Shown piece by piece: positions 45,552-55,290 of a DNA stretch of 64,000 nucleotides (the first letter of the stretch is position 1; each line of letters opens with the position of its first letter). Source of the stretch: Phycisphaeraceae bacterium (lineage in GTDB: Bacteria; Planctomycetota; Phycisphaerae; Phycisphaerales; Phycisphaeraceae); NCBI GenBank assembly GCA_020851465.1, contig JADZCR010000006.1, positions 744,001 through 808,000 on the forward strand, written 5' to 3'. Made by a program: the position numbers and the translations under genes. The notes under the pieces were generated by a model. That model was not told where the DNA came from, ran no database searches, and saw only the letters and a list, made by a program, of their open reading frames with translations.

Positions 45552-46892
45552 ATGCATGACTTGACTCCCAGTCGAATTGTCACGGAGCTTGACCGTTACA
45601 TCATCGGCCAGGCCGCAGCCAAGCGGGCCGTCGCCGTCGCCATTCGTAACCGCTGGCGGCGACGACAGCTCGGCGCATCCATGGCTCGTGAGATTTACCC
45701 CAAAAACATCATCCTCATCGGCCCCACCGGGGTGGGTAAAACCGAAATCGCCCGACGCATGGCCCAGCTTACCGGTGCCCCCTTCCTTAAGGTTGAAGCC
45801 AGCAAGTTCACCGAGGTGGGATACCACGGACGGGATGTCGAATCCATGGTCCGCGATCTACTCGAACAGGGCATCGCCATGGTTCGCGCTGAGCAAAGCA
45901 AGCTCGTCGCTCAGCGAGCTCAGCAGGCAGTCCGCGATCGAATCCTCGATTTGCTGTTACCGCTGGGTACTTCGGATTCCGATGATGCCGTCCCATCCCC
46001 CGCCCGTCAGCGACTGGCGGAACAGCTCGATGCCGGCTCACTGGAAACACGTCAGATCGAGTTGACAATTACTCGCCGCTCCTCGCCATCGGCCATGTTC
46101 GCAAACATGGGTCTCGATCAGATGGACCCGGAGATGGCTAACGTCTTTGACCGGCTTATGCCCGAACAGGTTAAACGTCGGCGTGTGACCATCGCTGAAG
46201 CCCGACGTATTCTCGCAGAACAGGAAACCGAAAAACTTGTCGATCAGGAAAAGCTCATCGCCGAGGCCATCACCCGCACCGAACAGGATGGCATCATCTT
46301 CCTCGACGAGATCGACAAGATCGCGGCTCCGTCAGGGAAAGCCAACAACGGCGGCGGGCCGGATGTCTCCCGGCAAGGTGTGCAGCGCGACCTGCTGCCG
46401 ATCGTCGAAGGCTCCGCAGTCAGCACTCGTCACGGCGTGGTGAACACGGACCACATCCTTTTCATCGCGGCTGGTGCTTTTCACATGGCGGCTGTCAGTG
46501 ATCTAATGCCCGAACTTCAGGGACGCTTTCCTGTCCGTGTCGAGCTTTCCGCACTTGGGCGCGACGAGTTCGTCCGCATCCTCACGGAACCCGGCAATGC
46601 TCTGACACGCCAACAACAATCGCTGCTGGCGGTCGAGGGGATCGATGTCGAGTTTGAACCGCGAGCGATCGAAGCCATGGCGGATCTGGCTGCGAAAGCC
46701 AATTCCAAACTCGAAAACATTGGCGCCCGTCGGTTGATGACCATCGTCGAAAAGCTCTTTGAGCAGGTGAACTTTGAAGCACCCGAAATGGCTGCACGCG
46801 GCGAGACCAGACTCGTAGTCACGCCGGACATGGTCTCCCGTCATGTCGGCTCGTATCTGAAGGATCAGGGGGTGAGCCGTTTTGCTCTCTAA
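45552..46892 (+). CDS. hslU: ATP-dependent protease ATPase subunit HslU (ClpY)
   Basis: 446 residues. N-terminus LTPSRIVTELDRYIIGQ, Walker A GPTGVGKT (57-64), FLKVEASKFTEVGYHGRDVESMVRDL, an I-domain of Arg/Glu-rich helices (about 100-235), Walker [13 protein letters not shown] (near 247) and QGRFPVRVELSAL near the sensor region. HslU unfolds substrates for the HslV peptidase. hslV, usually directly upstream, is not in the window. A GCCGAC-CT-GTCGGC inverted repeat lies 13 bases before the ATG. Confidence 0.97.
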   Translation: MHDLTPSRIVTELDRYIIGQAAAKRAVAVAIRNRWRRRQLGASMAREIYPKNIILIGPTGVGKTEIARRMAQLTGAPFLKVEASKFTEVGYHGRDVESMVRDLLEQGIAMVRAEQSKLVAQRAQQAVRDRILDLLLPLGTSDSDDAVPSPARQRLAEQLDAGSLETRQIELTITRRSSPSAMFANMGLDQMDPEMANVFDRLMPEQVKRRRVTIAEARRILAEQETEKLVDQEKLIAEAITRTEQDGIIFLDEIDKIAAPSGKANNGGGPDVSRQGVQRDLLPIVEGSAVSTRHGVVNTDHILFIAAGAFHMAAVSDLMPELQGRFPVRVELSALGRDEFVRILTEPGNALTRQQQSLLAVEGIDVEFEPRAIEAMADLAAKANSKLENIGARRLMTIVEKLFEQVNFEAPEMAARGETRLVVTPDMVSRHVGSYLKDQGVSRFAL

Positions 46893-46968
46893 ACGGCTGG
46901 CTCACTTACCCCGAAGCGATCAAGAAGATTGCGTAAGCGTTTGGATGACTACACCGATATAATAATAA

Positions 46969-47850
46969 ATGTTCGTTTGCCGCAGATTTTCAGGACTCGC
47001 TTCCATGCGATCATTTGTCATCGACCAATACGATCCGGTTGCAGGAGACAAGGCTCCGCTGTGCGGCAACAAGTCGTGTGGAAGACCAAGCTCGACAGCG
47101 AGGCGCAGCTCCGCTGGCAACCCGCGCGTAAGCGGATTCACGCTCATTGAGCTGCTTGTAGTCATCTCGATTATCGCATTGCTGATTGCGATGCTTTTAC
47201 CTGTATTGCGTAACGCCAGGGATGCGGGTAAGCAACTGGTGTGCGCATCGAACATGAGGCAGGTAGCGACGGCAGCACTGGCTTACACCAACGAATACAA
47301 AGAACAACTACCGCCGTTCACCGACAACGGCGGTCCGCCATGGTATGCGCGATACATCTACCTGGTGCTCTCGCCGTACGTAGGTTTCGACTGGCAATCC
47401 GAATGGGCGACGACCGCCAGATTCCTGGCGTGGCGTAAAGGACGCAACGTCTATTGGTGCCCGGGAATTTCGCCCGATGAGCAGGACTCCCGCTTCCTCG
47501 ACGGCAGCATCTGGACGTATTACTACTCGACCTATGGCTACAACCTCAACATCTCCCCGGATTACAACGTCAAGTTTCGGAAAATCACCGAATACTCCGG
47601 GCATGAATCATCGAGCGTGCTCTTTTACGAATGGCGCATCAAACAACTCAGCGAGGGCGGGGTCTTTTTGTGGGATCCCTACATCTCATCCCCAGTGGTT
47701 CAGATGAACCTTTGGTCGCAGTTCATTATTGACAAGCCCGCACACAATGGACGGAACTATTTCAGTTTCATGGACGGCCATGTACAGGGAGTCAAAACCC
47801 GTCTCACCTACAGCGACTACATCACCAACGAAATGCGCTGGCTGCCGTAG
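46969..47850 (+). CDS. Pseudopilin/prepilin-like protein with N-terminal methylation motif
   Basis: 293 residues from ATG 46969; 47005 is an alternative, and the TATAAT at 46958-46963 would put a transcript start at about 46970, favouring the later start. The prepilin motif is SGFTLIELLVVISIIALLIAMLLPVLRNAR (residues about 55-85), with the Glu at position +5 after the cleavage Gly. The Leader before it is unusually long. The rest is beta-rich and ends with FSFMDGHVQGV, the MDGH motif typical of planctomycete pseudopilin-like proteins. A PilD-type peptidase would process it; the pilM-B machine is 1.5 kb away. Confidence 0.85.
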   Translation: MFVCRRFSGLASMRSFVIDQYDPVAGDKAPLCGNKSCGRPSSTARRSSAGNPRVSGFTLIELLVVISIIALLIAMLLPVLRNARDAGKQLVCASNMRQVATAALAYTNEYKEQLPPFTDNGGPPWYARYIYLVLSPYVGFDWQSEWATTARFLAWRKGRNVYWCPGISPDEQDSRFLDGSIWTYYYSTYGYNLNISPDYNVKFRKITEYSGHESSSVLFYEWRIKQLSEGGVFLWDPYISSPVVQMNLWSQFIIDKPAHNGRNYFSFMDGHVQGVKTRLTYSDYITNEMRWLP

Positions 47851-47908
47851 CGTTTGATCCTCTCTGCATCCGGCGCAGCGGATGCCGGTAATCTGTTAAA
47901 ACTTCTCC

Positions 47909-50900
47909 ATGTCATCCTCCGCCATCGACTGGCTCATCCTCACCGCCGCGAACGCCGCCCAGGCGCGAGGCTACACCGCGCAGCTACGCCAGAGAGAACA
48001 AACCGGAACACTTGGTGCGATCTCGAAATGGAAAGTGATCGCCGACCCGCATGGCCGACGAGTCGGGTCGGGAGGTTCGACGCTCTGGGTGCTCCATGAG
48101 GTCGCACAAGCTCTGCTCGGCAACCATCGTAATCCTCGTACACTGACCGACCTCTTCATTGGCAAGCGCATCATCGTCATCCATTCCGGGGGCGACAGTC
48201 GGCGACTGGCTGCCTATGCGGCGCAAGGAAAAGTATTCACTCCCCTGCCCTGTGAGGTGGAAGGCCAGCCTGCGACACTCTTTGACCTCATCGTTAAAAA
48301 TCTCGCCTCGTTACCCGTCCCACAACGCGGGCAGGTTTTGCTGGCCGCAGGCGATGTGCTGCTGACTTTCGATCCGTTCGCGGTGCGATTCGACCTGCCC
48401 GGCGTGGTGGGTGTCGCTTATCCCGGCCCGATCGAGCGCGGCAGCAGACATGGCGTTTACGTCGCTGATGCTGACGGTCGTGTCGTTGATTTTCTGCAAA
48501 AGCCTGATGCTGCGACTGCGCGATCGCGTGGCGCACTTGATAGCGTTGGTCGCCTGCTCGTGGATACCGGGCTGGTAAGCCTTGATCCCCAAACGACCGC
48601 TCACTGGCTCCGCGCCGCGGGTGTTGTGCTCAAGAGCAGCAAGTCCCCTCAACATCCCAATCAATCTGCTCGCGGACGACGCAAATATCGTCCTCTCCAG
48701 CCAACCTCATCAACCGCGAAATCGGATGCACCAAGTCAACTCGTCATTCACCTCGGACTCCTCCGCGACATACTCGATGGACGGACTCCCGCGATCGACC
48801 TTTATGAGCAGGTACTCATCGCGATTCCAGCCAGACAGAAACGCAATCTTTATCTCGATTCCGTCTCAAAACCGCTCGACTCCCCTGCTGCGCATCGAGC
48901 GCATCAGCAGCGGCTTGCGCGACTGCACCAGCACCTTCACGGCAGGCCGTTTCACGTCAACGTCCTGCCATGGTGCGACTTTTTTCACATCGGTTCGATG
49001 CGTGAAATGCTCGCGAACGTCAACGTCCTTGGTCGCACCGCAACTGAGTACGGCTTCCAACATTTCAGCCATGCTGTCGTTGCCGATCGCGCATCACTCG
49101 AAGGAGCGTTTGTCTATAACAGCCTGCTGGCCAACCCGCGCACACGCACCGGGCGGAGCGTGCTGCTCGAAGCGGTAGATGCGCAATGTCCGGTCACACT
49201 GGCGGGTCGCAATCTCGTTGTGGGATGGCCTGCCGAGGCAAAAACACCGCTGAAATTACCCGAAGGCTGGGGCCTCGTCTGCCTGCCCTTGAGCCGTGGC
49301 GCGTCGAATCGCTCCCCTTCATGGGCTGTCGCGCTCATGGGTGTGGATGACGACTTCAAAACGCCTGTTGGTTTTGAGCAAAGTCTCTCGCAACTCGCTG
49401 CACAGGCCAATACCGCCACCTTCGGCAACCGTCCTTTATCCGAGTTCATGGCCAGTCACAACCTCACCATCAACGATCTCTGGCCGGGTGAGCCTCAATC
49501 ACGACGAACGCTCTGGGAGGCCAGGCTCTGGTGCGTCGGTCCGATCGATCAGGTGTTGAAGCAGACACTATGGATGTGCAACAGCCATACAGAGCGATCA
49601 TCCATGCCGCGAAATTGGCTGCGTGAGCGACGGATGAGCATGGAGGAGTTGATCCGCTGCGTCGATCATGGACGATTGCTCAATCATCGAGCTGATATCC
49701 AGCGGAAGGTCGCGCTGGCGCATGTCGGTCGAAGGCTGGTCGAAAATACCATGCTCCCCGCGCAGGACGTACTCAACCTGATACGTGACAAGGGTGAAGC
49801 ACGATGCGTCCTGACCGAAATCGACTCACTCCTGCGAAATCGGCCAGCGGCGGAGCACGCGCGATTTTTCAAGCTCAGTGAAATGGTGCGTCGGGAATAT
49901 CCGCGAGCAACCGCCCCGCCTTCACTACGCGGCGATCTTCCTCTTGCTGCGTCAGATGCCATCGCCCGAGCCGTGGCGCAGCACATCGAGTTGCCCCAGC
50001 AGCCAAGCAAGGCGGCTATCCTCCCCGATCAAGCGGTATGGGTCACGACACCCGTGCGCATCGATCTTTCCGGCGGCTGGTCCGACACCCCGCCGATCTG
50101 TACCGAGCTTGGCGGTGCGGTTGTCAATGCCGCGATTATGCTCAACGGCCAATATCCCGTGCAGGTCATGGCGAAGCTGCGTGAGGAGCCGGCCATCGTG
50201 CTTAACAGCATCGATCTGGGGCGGTCAGTTCGTCTCACCGATGCTGCCGCGATCCAGCGGTATCAGGATCCCACCGACTGGGCCGCCTTACCCAAAGCGG
50301 CACTCATCCTTGCCGGCATCTGCCCGCGGCAGGGAGGCGACCTCAAACGCTGGCTGAAAAAACTCGGCGGAGGACTTGATATCACTCTTTTCTCCGCACT
50401 ACCCAAGGGTTCGGGGCTGGGTACCAGCTCCGTCCTCGGCGCAGCCATGCTCGCAGGCCTCGCCCGCGTCGTCGGGGAATCGCTCACCAGCGAACAACTC
50501 ATCGCCCGCACCAGTCTGCTCGAACAATTCATGACCACTGGCGGCGGGTGGCAGGATCAGGTCGGCGGCATCACGCCCGGCGTCAAGCTGATTCGCACCC
50601 ATTCAGGAGCCGATCAATCGCCGAGCCTGCACTGGACGGTCTTCGACACTGGCCCAACCAGTCCGTTTCACGGACGGTTGCTGCTTTATTACACCGGCTA
50701 CCGCCGTCTGGCGCGGAACATCCTGCGCAATGTCGTGGGGCGATACCTCGCACGCGATCCGCAGGCAGTGCGGATCATTCATGAACTGAAGGACGCCGCC
50801 GAACAGATGAAGATGGACCTCGATTCACAGAATCTCGAAGCAGTCGGCCGAGGAGTCGAAAGATACTGGGAGCTTAAAAAACGATTAGATCCCGGCTCGA

Positions 50901-51121
50901 CAAATCCGCAGATCGAATCCCTGCTTCGCCCCATTCAGCGTGACCTGATCGGCAAGGTACTGCCGGGAGCAGGCGGCGGCGGCTTTGTCTTCATGGTCGC
51001 CAGGGATACGAGTGCCGCCCAGCGCGTGCGCCGTGTGCTTGATGCGACCCCGCCGAATCCACTGGCGCGTTTTTTTGACTTCAATGTCGATGCGCAAGGT
51101 CTGCGGGTGACGGTCCTCTGA
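47909..51121 (+). CDS. fkp: Bifunctional L-fucokinase/L-fucose-1-phosphate guanylyltransferase (Fkp-like)
   Basis: 1,070 residues. N-terminal half: nucleotidyltransferase with IADPHGRRVGSGGSTLWVLHEV (43-64), GVAYPGPIERGSRHGVYVAD and RHQQRL-type helices. C-terminal GHMP kinase: VRIDLSGGWSDTPPICTELGG (about 716-736), LPKGSGLGTSSVLGAAML (about 830-847), TGGGWQDQVGGI and GAGGGGFVFMVA. It converts free L-fucose to L-fucose-1-phosphate and then GDP-fucose, as Fkp of Bacteroides. A linker (about 225-275) is Ser/Pro-rich. GDP-fucose would feed surface glycan genes such as the GT operon here. Confidence 0.92.
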   Translation: MSSSAIDWLILTAANAAQARGYTAQLRQREQTGTLGAISKWKVIADPHGRRVGSGGSTLWVLHEVAQALLGNHRNPRTLTDLFIGKRIIVIHSGGDSRRLAAYAAQGKVFTPLPCEVEGQPATLFDLIVKNLASLPVPQRGQVLLAAGDVLLTFDPFAVRFDLPGVVGVAYPGPIERGSRHGVYVADADGRVVDFLQKPDAATARSRGALDSVGRLLVDTGLVSLDPQTTAHWLRAAGVVLKSSKSPQHPNQSARGRRKYRPLQPTSSTAKSDAPSQLVIHLGLLRDILDGRTPAIDLYEQVLIAIPARQKRNLYLDSVSKPLDSPAAHRAHQQRLARLHQHLHGRPFHVNVLPWCDFFHIGSMREMLANVNVLGRTATEYGFQHFSHAVVADRASLEGAFVYNSLLANPRTRTGRSVLLEAVDAQCPVTLAGRNLVVGWPAEAKTPLKLPEGWGLVCLPLSRGASNRSPSWAVALMGVDDDFKTPVGFEQSLSQLAAQANTATFGNRPLSEFMASHNLTINDLWPGEPQSRRTLWEARLWCVGPIDQVLKQTLWMCNSHTERSSMPRNWLRERRMSMEELIRCVDHGRLLNHRADIQRKVALAHVGRRLVENTMLPAQDVLNLIRDKGEARCVLTEIDSLLRNRPAAEHARFFKLSEMVRREYPRATAPPSLRGDLPLAASDAIARAVAQHIELPQQPSKAAILPDQAVWVTTPVRIDLSGGWSDTPPICTELGGAVVNAAIMLNGQYPVQVMAKLREEPAIVLNSIDLGRSVRLTDAAAIQRYQDPTDWAALPKAALILAGICPRQGGDLKRWLKKLGGGLDITLFSALPKGSGLGTSSVLGAAMLAGLARVVGESLTSEQLIARTSLLEQFMTTGGGWQDQVGGITPGVKLIRTHSGADQSPSLHWTVFDTGPTSPFHGRLLLYYTGYRRLARNILRNVVGRYLARDPQAVRIIHELKDAAEQMKMDLDSQNLEAVGRGVERYWELKKRLDPGSTNPQIESLLRPIQRDLIGKVLPGAGGGGFVFMVARDTSAAQRVRRVLDATPPNPLARFFDFNVDAQGLRVTVL

Positions 51122-51195
51122 TCTGTCGCTGCTTCAATCCCCCCTCTCGCTGATCGTGACTCATTCTCCTTGTTCAGCAGAGCGTATTGGCAAAT

Positions 51196-51230
51196 AAAAA
51201 GGCTCGGCGATTTGGATGCGCCGAGCCTTT
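51196..51230. terminator. Bidirectional intrinsic terminator between fkp and a PEP-CTERM gene
   Basis: AAAAA, then a 9-bp stem GGCTCGGCG (51201-51209) / CGCCGAGCC (51219-51227) with a 9-nt loop, then TTT. The minus strand has five T after the stem and ends the PEP-CTERM gene; the plus strand has only three T after fkp. Confidence 0.85.
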
Positions 51231-51252
51231 GAGAAATTATCTTTTCAACCGA

Positions 51253-52323
51253 TCAGGCTGAGCGACGACGTGTTGCCGCCATCACAGCAGCACCGACGCC
51301 GAAGATACCCAGAGCCGCCGTCAGAGGTTCGGGCACAGCATTGCCGGGGGTTTGCCCCTGACGAAGCGTGTTGGGGAACAGACCCGAAGCGGAGTAGGTA
51401 GTCGTTCCTGCCGGACCTTCGTAGGCCGTCTCGACGCTGTTAGCGAAGTTCAGATCGACCGACACGTTCTGTTGCGAGGCGTCGAGTTGTACCAGCGTTT
51501 CAAGGTTGAGCACCCAATCGAAATCGCCATTGGGGTTGAAGGTCGCAAACACCTTGGTCGGCGTGACCGCATCGACCGCCAGAATGTGCGCCGGATCGAT
51601 GTCGTAAGGAGTGACCGCCGAGCCGAAGTACCAGTATTCGTTGGCGATGCGGGAAGCGACAAACTGGGCGTTCAGCGCGGTGTATTCCGCGTATGTCCGG
51701 GTGCCGAAGTCAAATGTCTCCAACTCGCGGAGGAGGCTAAGCCCACCGGGCTGGAACGCCTGGAAGCTCAGAAATGCAAAGACATTATTTTTGGTCTGCC
51801 CTGGGCTGTAATCCACGGGGTCGGGCAAGCCGGCCGGAACATCGGAGATGCCGGTGACCGACATACCAAACTGAACCGTATCGCCCGCAGTCCAAAGGAA
51901 CGGTGCGTTATTCGAATAGGTGGTGAAACTGTCCGCGAAGCGCACCTGACTGCGCGATGATCCGTTACGGACACCAACAGGCATCACCGCGCTGCCCGCC
52001 ACATCAGAGCCAAAGGATAAAAATGACCTTGACTTGAGAACTCCGTCAGCCAGTGATGCACGGGCGAAGACGTTGTCAGAGGTTGGTTTGATGGCGTAGC
52101 CACCCGACCCGTTGTTGTAGGCGAGATTCTGGCTGCTGCTCGCCGAAAGTTGTAACGCCGCACCCGTCGCGTCAAACGCATCGTCAGGTGTCGGATCAAC
52201 GATAGACGAGTAGGAGTTGATCGTCGCGGAAGTGAAGGTTTCCACCGAAGGCGACGACGTCGCCCATGACGCCGATGTCAACGATAACCCTACCGTTAAA
52301 CCCAATGCAATAGCGGATCGCAT
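51253..52323 (-). CDS. PEP-CTERM sorted secreted protein
   Basis: 356 residues. GGAGG lies seven bases before the ATG. Signal peptide MRSAIALGLTVGLSLTSASWA, a beta-rich passenger (Ser, Thr, Asn, Tyr) and a C-terminal PEP-CTERM domain GNAVPEPLTAALGIFGVGAAVMAATRRRSA split across residues 327-356. The passenger shows no recognised domain. Substrate for exosortase, likely anchored or released at the surface. Terminates at the hairpin at 51196-51230. Confidence 0.88.
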   Translation of the reverse strand: MRSAIALGLTVGLSLTSASWATSSPSVETFTSATINSYSSIVDPTPDDAFDATGAALQLSASSSQNLAYNNGSGGYAIKPTSDNVFARASLADGVLKSRSFLSFGSDVAGSAVMPVGVRNGSSRSQVRFADSFTTYSNNAPFLWTAGDTVQFGMSVTGISDVPAGLPDPVDYSPGQTKNNVFAFLSFQAFQPGGLSLLRELETFDFGTRTYAEYTALNAQFVASRIANEYWYFGSAVTPYDIDPAHILAVDAVTPTKVFATFNPNGDFDWVLNLETLVQLDASQQNVSVDLNFANSVETAYEGPAGTTTYSASGLFPNTLRQGQTPGNAVPEPLTAALGIFGVGAAVMAATRRRSA

Positions 52324-52626
52324 TCTCTATCCTCCATAAAAGGGATGTTAAACCGTCAAAAGACGAGGCGGCCAATAGACCATCCTGAGGCTGAATTGTC
52401 AATCAAATCTATTTTTTCGTTCAAATTCCAGCGACAATACGGCCGCAGTTCTATTAACCACCGCAAGATCATCAGGAATAAACCACCAAACCAATTATCA
52501 CGATTTGATTCAGCAAACATTACGAAGTTTCGACATCGTTTTTGCGTCCGGAATACCTGTCGAAGAGGCATGACCAGGCAAAAGGCCGTTCCCCCTCAGC
52601 CAAGAGTGCAGTCTTTGCACGCACTT
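52324..52626. other. Intergenic, AT-rich, no gene seen
   Basis: 303 bp between the PEP-CTERM start (minus) and the end of comM (minus). AT content is higher than in the genes. No open frame with a ribosome site, RNA gene or strong hairpin was found; it presumably holds the promoter of the PEP-CTERM gene. Confidence 0.6.
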
Positions 52627-54141
52627 TTACTTCTGCCTGTCGAGCAAGCGATAACCAACCGCTTCGGCGACGTGATGAGATTCAATATCTATCCGGTCTT
52701 CGAGGTCTGCGATCGTCCGCGCGACGCGACGGACCTTGTCATACGCACGGGCGGAAAGTCCCAGTTCCGTCATCGCCTGCTTGAGTAATTCCTGACCTGA
52801 TGCGTCAAGCTTGGCGTAGCGGTCCAGTTCCTTGCCCGACAATCCGGAATTGGGGCGGGTCGCGCTGCCGTTTCGTTTTACCTGTGTCTGACGCGCAGCC
52901 ATCACACGGCTTCTCATCGTCGCTGAGTCTGTGCCTCGCGTTTCGCCCATGAGTTGACGATGCGGCACAGCCGGAACTTCAACGTGAATATCAATGCGGT
53001 CAATCAACGGCCCGCTGAGTCGGGCGAGATATTTATCCATTGCCTTCTGCTCGAACGCATCCTGCGGTTTGCCGCCCTTGGGTGTCGGATTCATCGCTGC
53101 GACAAGTTGAAACCGAGCTGGAAAGCGGATCGAACTATGCGCCCGCGCGATAGTCACGCAGCCGTCTTCGAGAGGCTGACGGAGCGTCTCAAGCACTGAT
53201 CGTGGAAACTCCGGCATCTCATCCAGAAAAAGCACGCCATGATGCGACAGGCTCACCTCACCGGGCCGTGGAATGGTTCCGCCTCCTATGACCGCGATGG
53301 TGCTGGCGGTGTGGTGCGGGGTGCGTACAGGTCGCTGCACCATCAGCGATTGTCCCTTGGGTACCTGCCCCACGCATGAATAAATCCGCGTGACCTCAAG
53401 GGCTTCATCTCGTGAAAGCAACGGCAGGATCCCCGGCAGAGCCTTGGCCATCATGGTCTTGCCGGTGCCTGCCGGGCCGATCATCAAAATATTGTGCGAC
53501 CCGGCAGCGGCGATCATCATCGCACGCTTCGCTGCCTCCTGACCCCGGATATCAGCAAAATCCACCGGCGTAGGATGGCTCGCAAGCGTAGCCTCGAAAT
53601 CCACCGGCGGTTGCGGCTCGATCTCGTGCGTACCGTTGAGATAACCCACGACCGACGTGAGTGTGTCAGCGGGAATCACCTCGATGCCGCCGACGGCAGC
53701 AGCTTCACTCGCGTTATCCATTGGTACGACGATTCCTCGCATCTCCAGCTTGTGCGCAAGGATCGCCAGGTTAATCACGCCATTGACCGGCCGAAGTCTG
53801 CCGTCGAGTGCCAACTCGCCTGCGAAAAGCAATCGCTTATGCGCTTCGGTTTGAATCGCCTGTTCCGCCAGCAACAGTCCGACAGCGATGGGCAGATCGA
53901 AACTTGGCCCCTCTTTACGGATGTCCGCCGGCGCAAGGTTCACGAGCATTCGCGTCATGGGAAACGGGAAGCCCGAATTCATGATCGCTGACCGCACACG
54001 GTCGAGTGATTCTTTCACCGCGGCGTCAGGCAGACCGACGATGGCCGTTCTGGCGAGACCTCGATCCGCGACATCCACTTCGACTTCACAACGGATCGGA
54101 TCAATGCCTTGCAGAACAAAGCTGTGGACCTGGGCCAGCAT
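52627..54141 (-). CDS. comM: ComM/YifB family Mg-chelatase-like AAA ATPase
   Basis: 504 residues. N-terminal Lon-protease-like domain (about 1-170: GIDPIRCEVEVDVADRGLARTAIVGLPDAAVKESLDRVRSA), then the AAA core with Walker A GPAGTGKT, VTRIYSCVG and the Mg-chelatase Walker B GVLFLDEMPEF, and a C-terminal domain (GKELDRYAKLDASGQELLKQAM). ComM is a hexameric helicase that extends recombination intermediates in natural transformation. No competence gene is adjacent. Confidence 0.95.
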   Translation of the reverse strand: MLAQVHSFVLQGIDPIRCEVEVDVADRGLARTAIVGLPDAAVKESLDRVRSAIMNSGFPFPMTRMLVNLAPADIRKEGPSFDLPIAVGLLLAEQAIQTEAHKRLLFAGELALDGRLRPVNGVINLAILAHKLEMRGIVVPMDNASEAAAVGGIEVIPADTLTSVVGYLNGTHEIEPQPPVDFEATLASHPTPVDFADIRGQEAAKRAMMIAAAGSHNILMIGPAGTGKTMMAKALPGILPLLSRDEALEVTRIYSCVGQVPKGQSLMVQRPVRTPHHTASTIAVIGGGTIPRPGEVSLSHHGVLFLDEMPEFPRSVLETLRQPLEDGCVTIARAHSSIRFPARFQLVAAMNPTPKGGKPQDAFEQKAMDKYLARLSGPLIDRIDIHVEVPAVPHRQLMGETRGTDSATMRSRVMAARQTQVKRNGSATRPNSGLSGKELDRYAKLDASGQELLKQAMTELGLSARAYDKVRRVARTIADLEDRIDIESHHVAEAVGYRLLDRQK

Positions 54142-54240
54142 GTGCGAGAGTGTACCCGTATAAAAGTGAAAACTACGCTTGACCTGCTGCGTCCGACTCC
54201 GACAGGGATGACGCGCCGTGGTGCGTACCTGACGTCCTCA

Positions 54241-55242
54241 TCATTTCAGATTTACAAAACACTTCTCCGGCTCAACCGTGTGTTTTGCGATGCCGATCTC
54301 GACAAGCTGCTTGCTCAACTCGATCCAGCGTTCCTTACTCATCGAACCCAGCCCATGCTCAGCGGTTTCCTGATTTTCAATGAGCGGCTTCTGGGCCTCG
54401 GCAGCCTGGGCGAATGTTTTGAGATCCATATTCGGGTTCAGTTTGGCCATCATTTCATTGGCGGGGGCGGGATTATCGAGGTACGCCCGCCACCCCTCCG
54501 CCAATGCCGCAGCGAATCTCGCAGCAATCTCGTGATTTTTCTTCAAGAACTCACCACGTGTCACCACCACCGCTGTATATGGATTGAACCCCGTGTCGGC
54601 AATGAGAAAGACCTTAGGCTTTGCGCCTTGTTGCTTGGCCGCGACCGGTTCGGAGAAAACAAAGCACTGCTGCACGTATGCGGGATTATTGAGAAACTGC
54701 GCCACCCCGCCGTCGTAGGCGATGAAGCGAATCTTGGACACGTCATATTTTTTCTCGAAGTATTTGACATAAGCGATCTCAGGTTGGACCGCGATGTCTC
54801 CGCCAGCCGCCAGAAGTTCGGGAATCGATCCGGCGGGATTGCTGTCGTGAACCATGATGCCTTGCGGTGAAGTCTGATAGGTGGCAAAGATCGCTACCAG
54901 ATCGTCGCCCTGAAGTCGGAAGTTAATCACCTCATCGGCGGCTGCGATGCCCATATCAACACGTCCGCTGGTGACCAATTGCACCGCTGGGACGTTGGGC
55001 CCGCCCTGAAGGATCGTCACTTCCAGGCCATACTTTTTGAAGATGCCGGCCCGCTCGGCTTCATAGATCCCGCCAAACTCCGGTTCAGGAAACCAGTTGA
55101 GCTGGAGACTGACCTTATCTAACGTCGCAGCCGGAGACGCTGAATCGGTGACGGTAGGCGGCTCCGCGTTGTAATCACAGCCCATCAGCAGCAGGCTGCC
55201 TATCAATGAGGCAGCGACGAAGCAATGCTTGAGTAATGTCAT
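54241..55242 (-). CDS. ABC transporter substrate-binding lipoprotein, THI5/NMT1 type
   Basis: 333 residues. Lipoprotein signal with LMGC (Cys22), then the NMT1/THI5-like domain: VSLQLNWFPEPEFGGIYEAERAGIFKKYGLEV and AADEVINFRLQGDDLVAIFATYQTSPQGIMVHDS. Members bind thiamine precursors (ThiY, formylaminopyrimidine) or sulfonates and nitrates. Last of a three-gene operon with permease and ATPase. No TPP riboswitch was seen upstream, so thiamine precursor is one option among several. Confidence 0.9.
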   Translation of the reverse strand: MTLLKHCFVAASLIGSLLLMGCDYNAEPPTVTDSASPAATLDKVSLQLNWFPEPEFGGIYEAERAGIFKKYGLEVTILQGGPNVPAVQLVTSGRVDMGIAAADEVINFRLQGDDLVAIFATYQTSPQGIMVHDSNPAGSIPELLAAGGDIAVQPEIAYVKYFEKKYDVSKIRFIAYDGGVAQFLNNPAYVQQCFVFSEPVAAKQQGAKPKVFLIADTGFNPYTAVVVTRGEFLKKNHEIAARFAAALAEGWRAYLDNPAPANEMMAKLNPNMDLKTFAQAAEAQKPLIENQETAEHGLGSMSKERWIELSKQLVEIGIAKHTVEPEKCFVNLK

Positions 55243-55290
55243 GTGAAGTTCCGATTGGGTTGAGGACCGTTTGGATCACGATAGCAGCGG

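Noticed and set aside
45489-45827. 112-codon minus-strand frame over the hslU start
   Set aside because: Antisense to a well-supported hslU; would run through the pilM leader promoter region.
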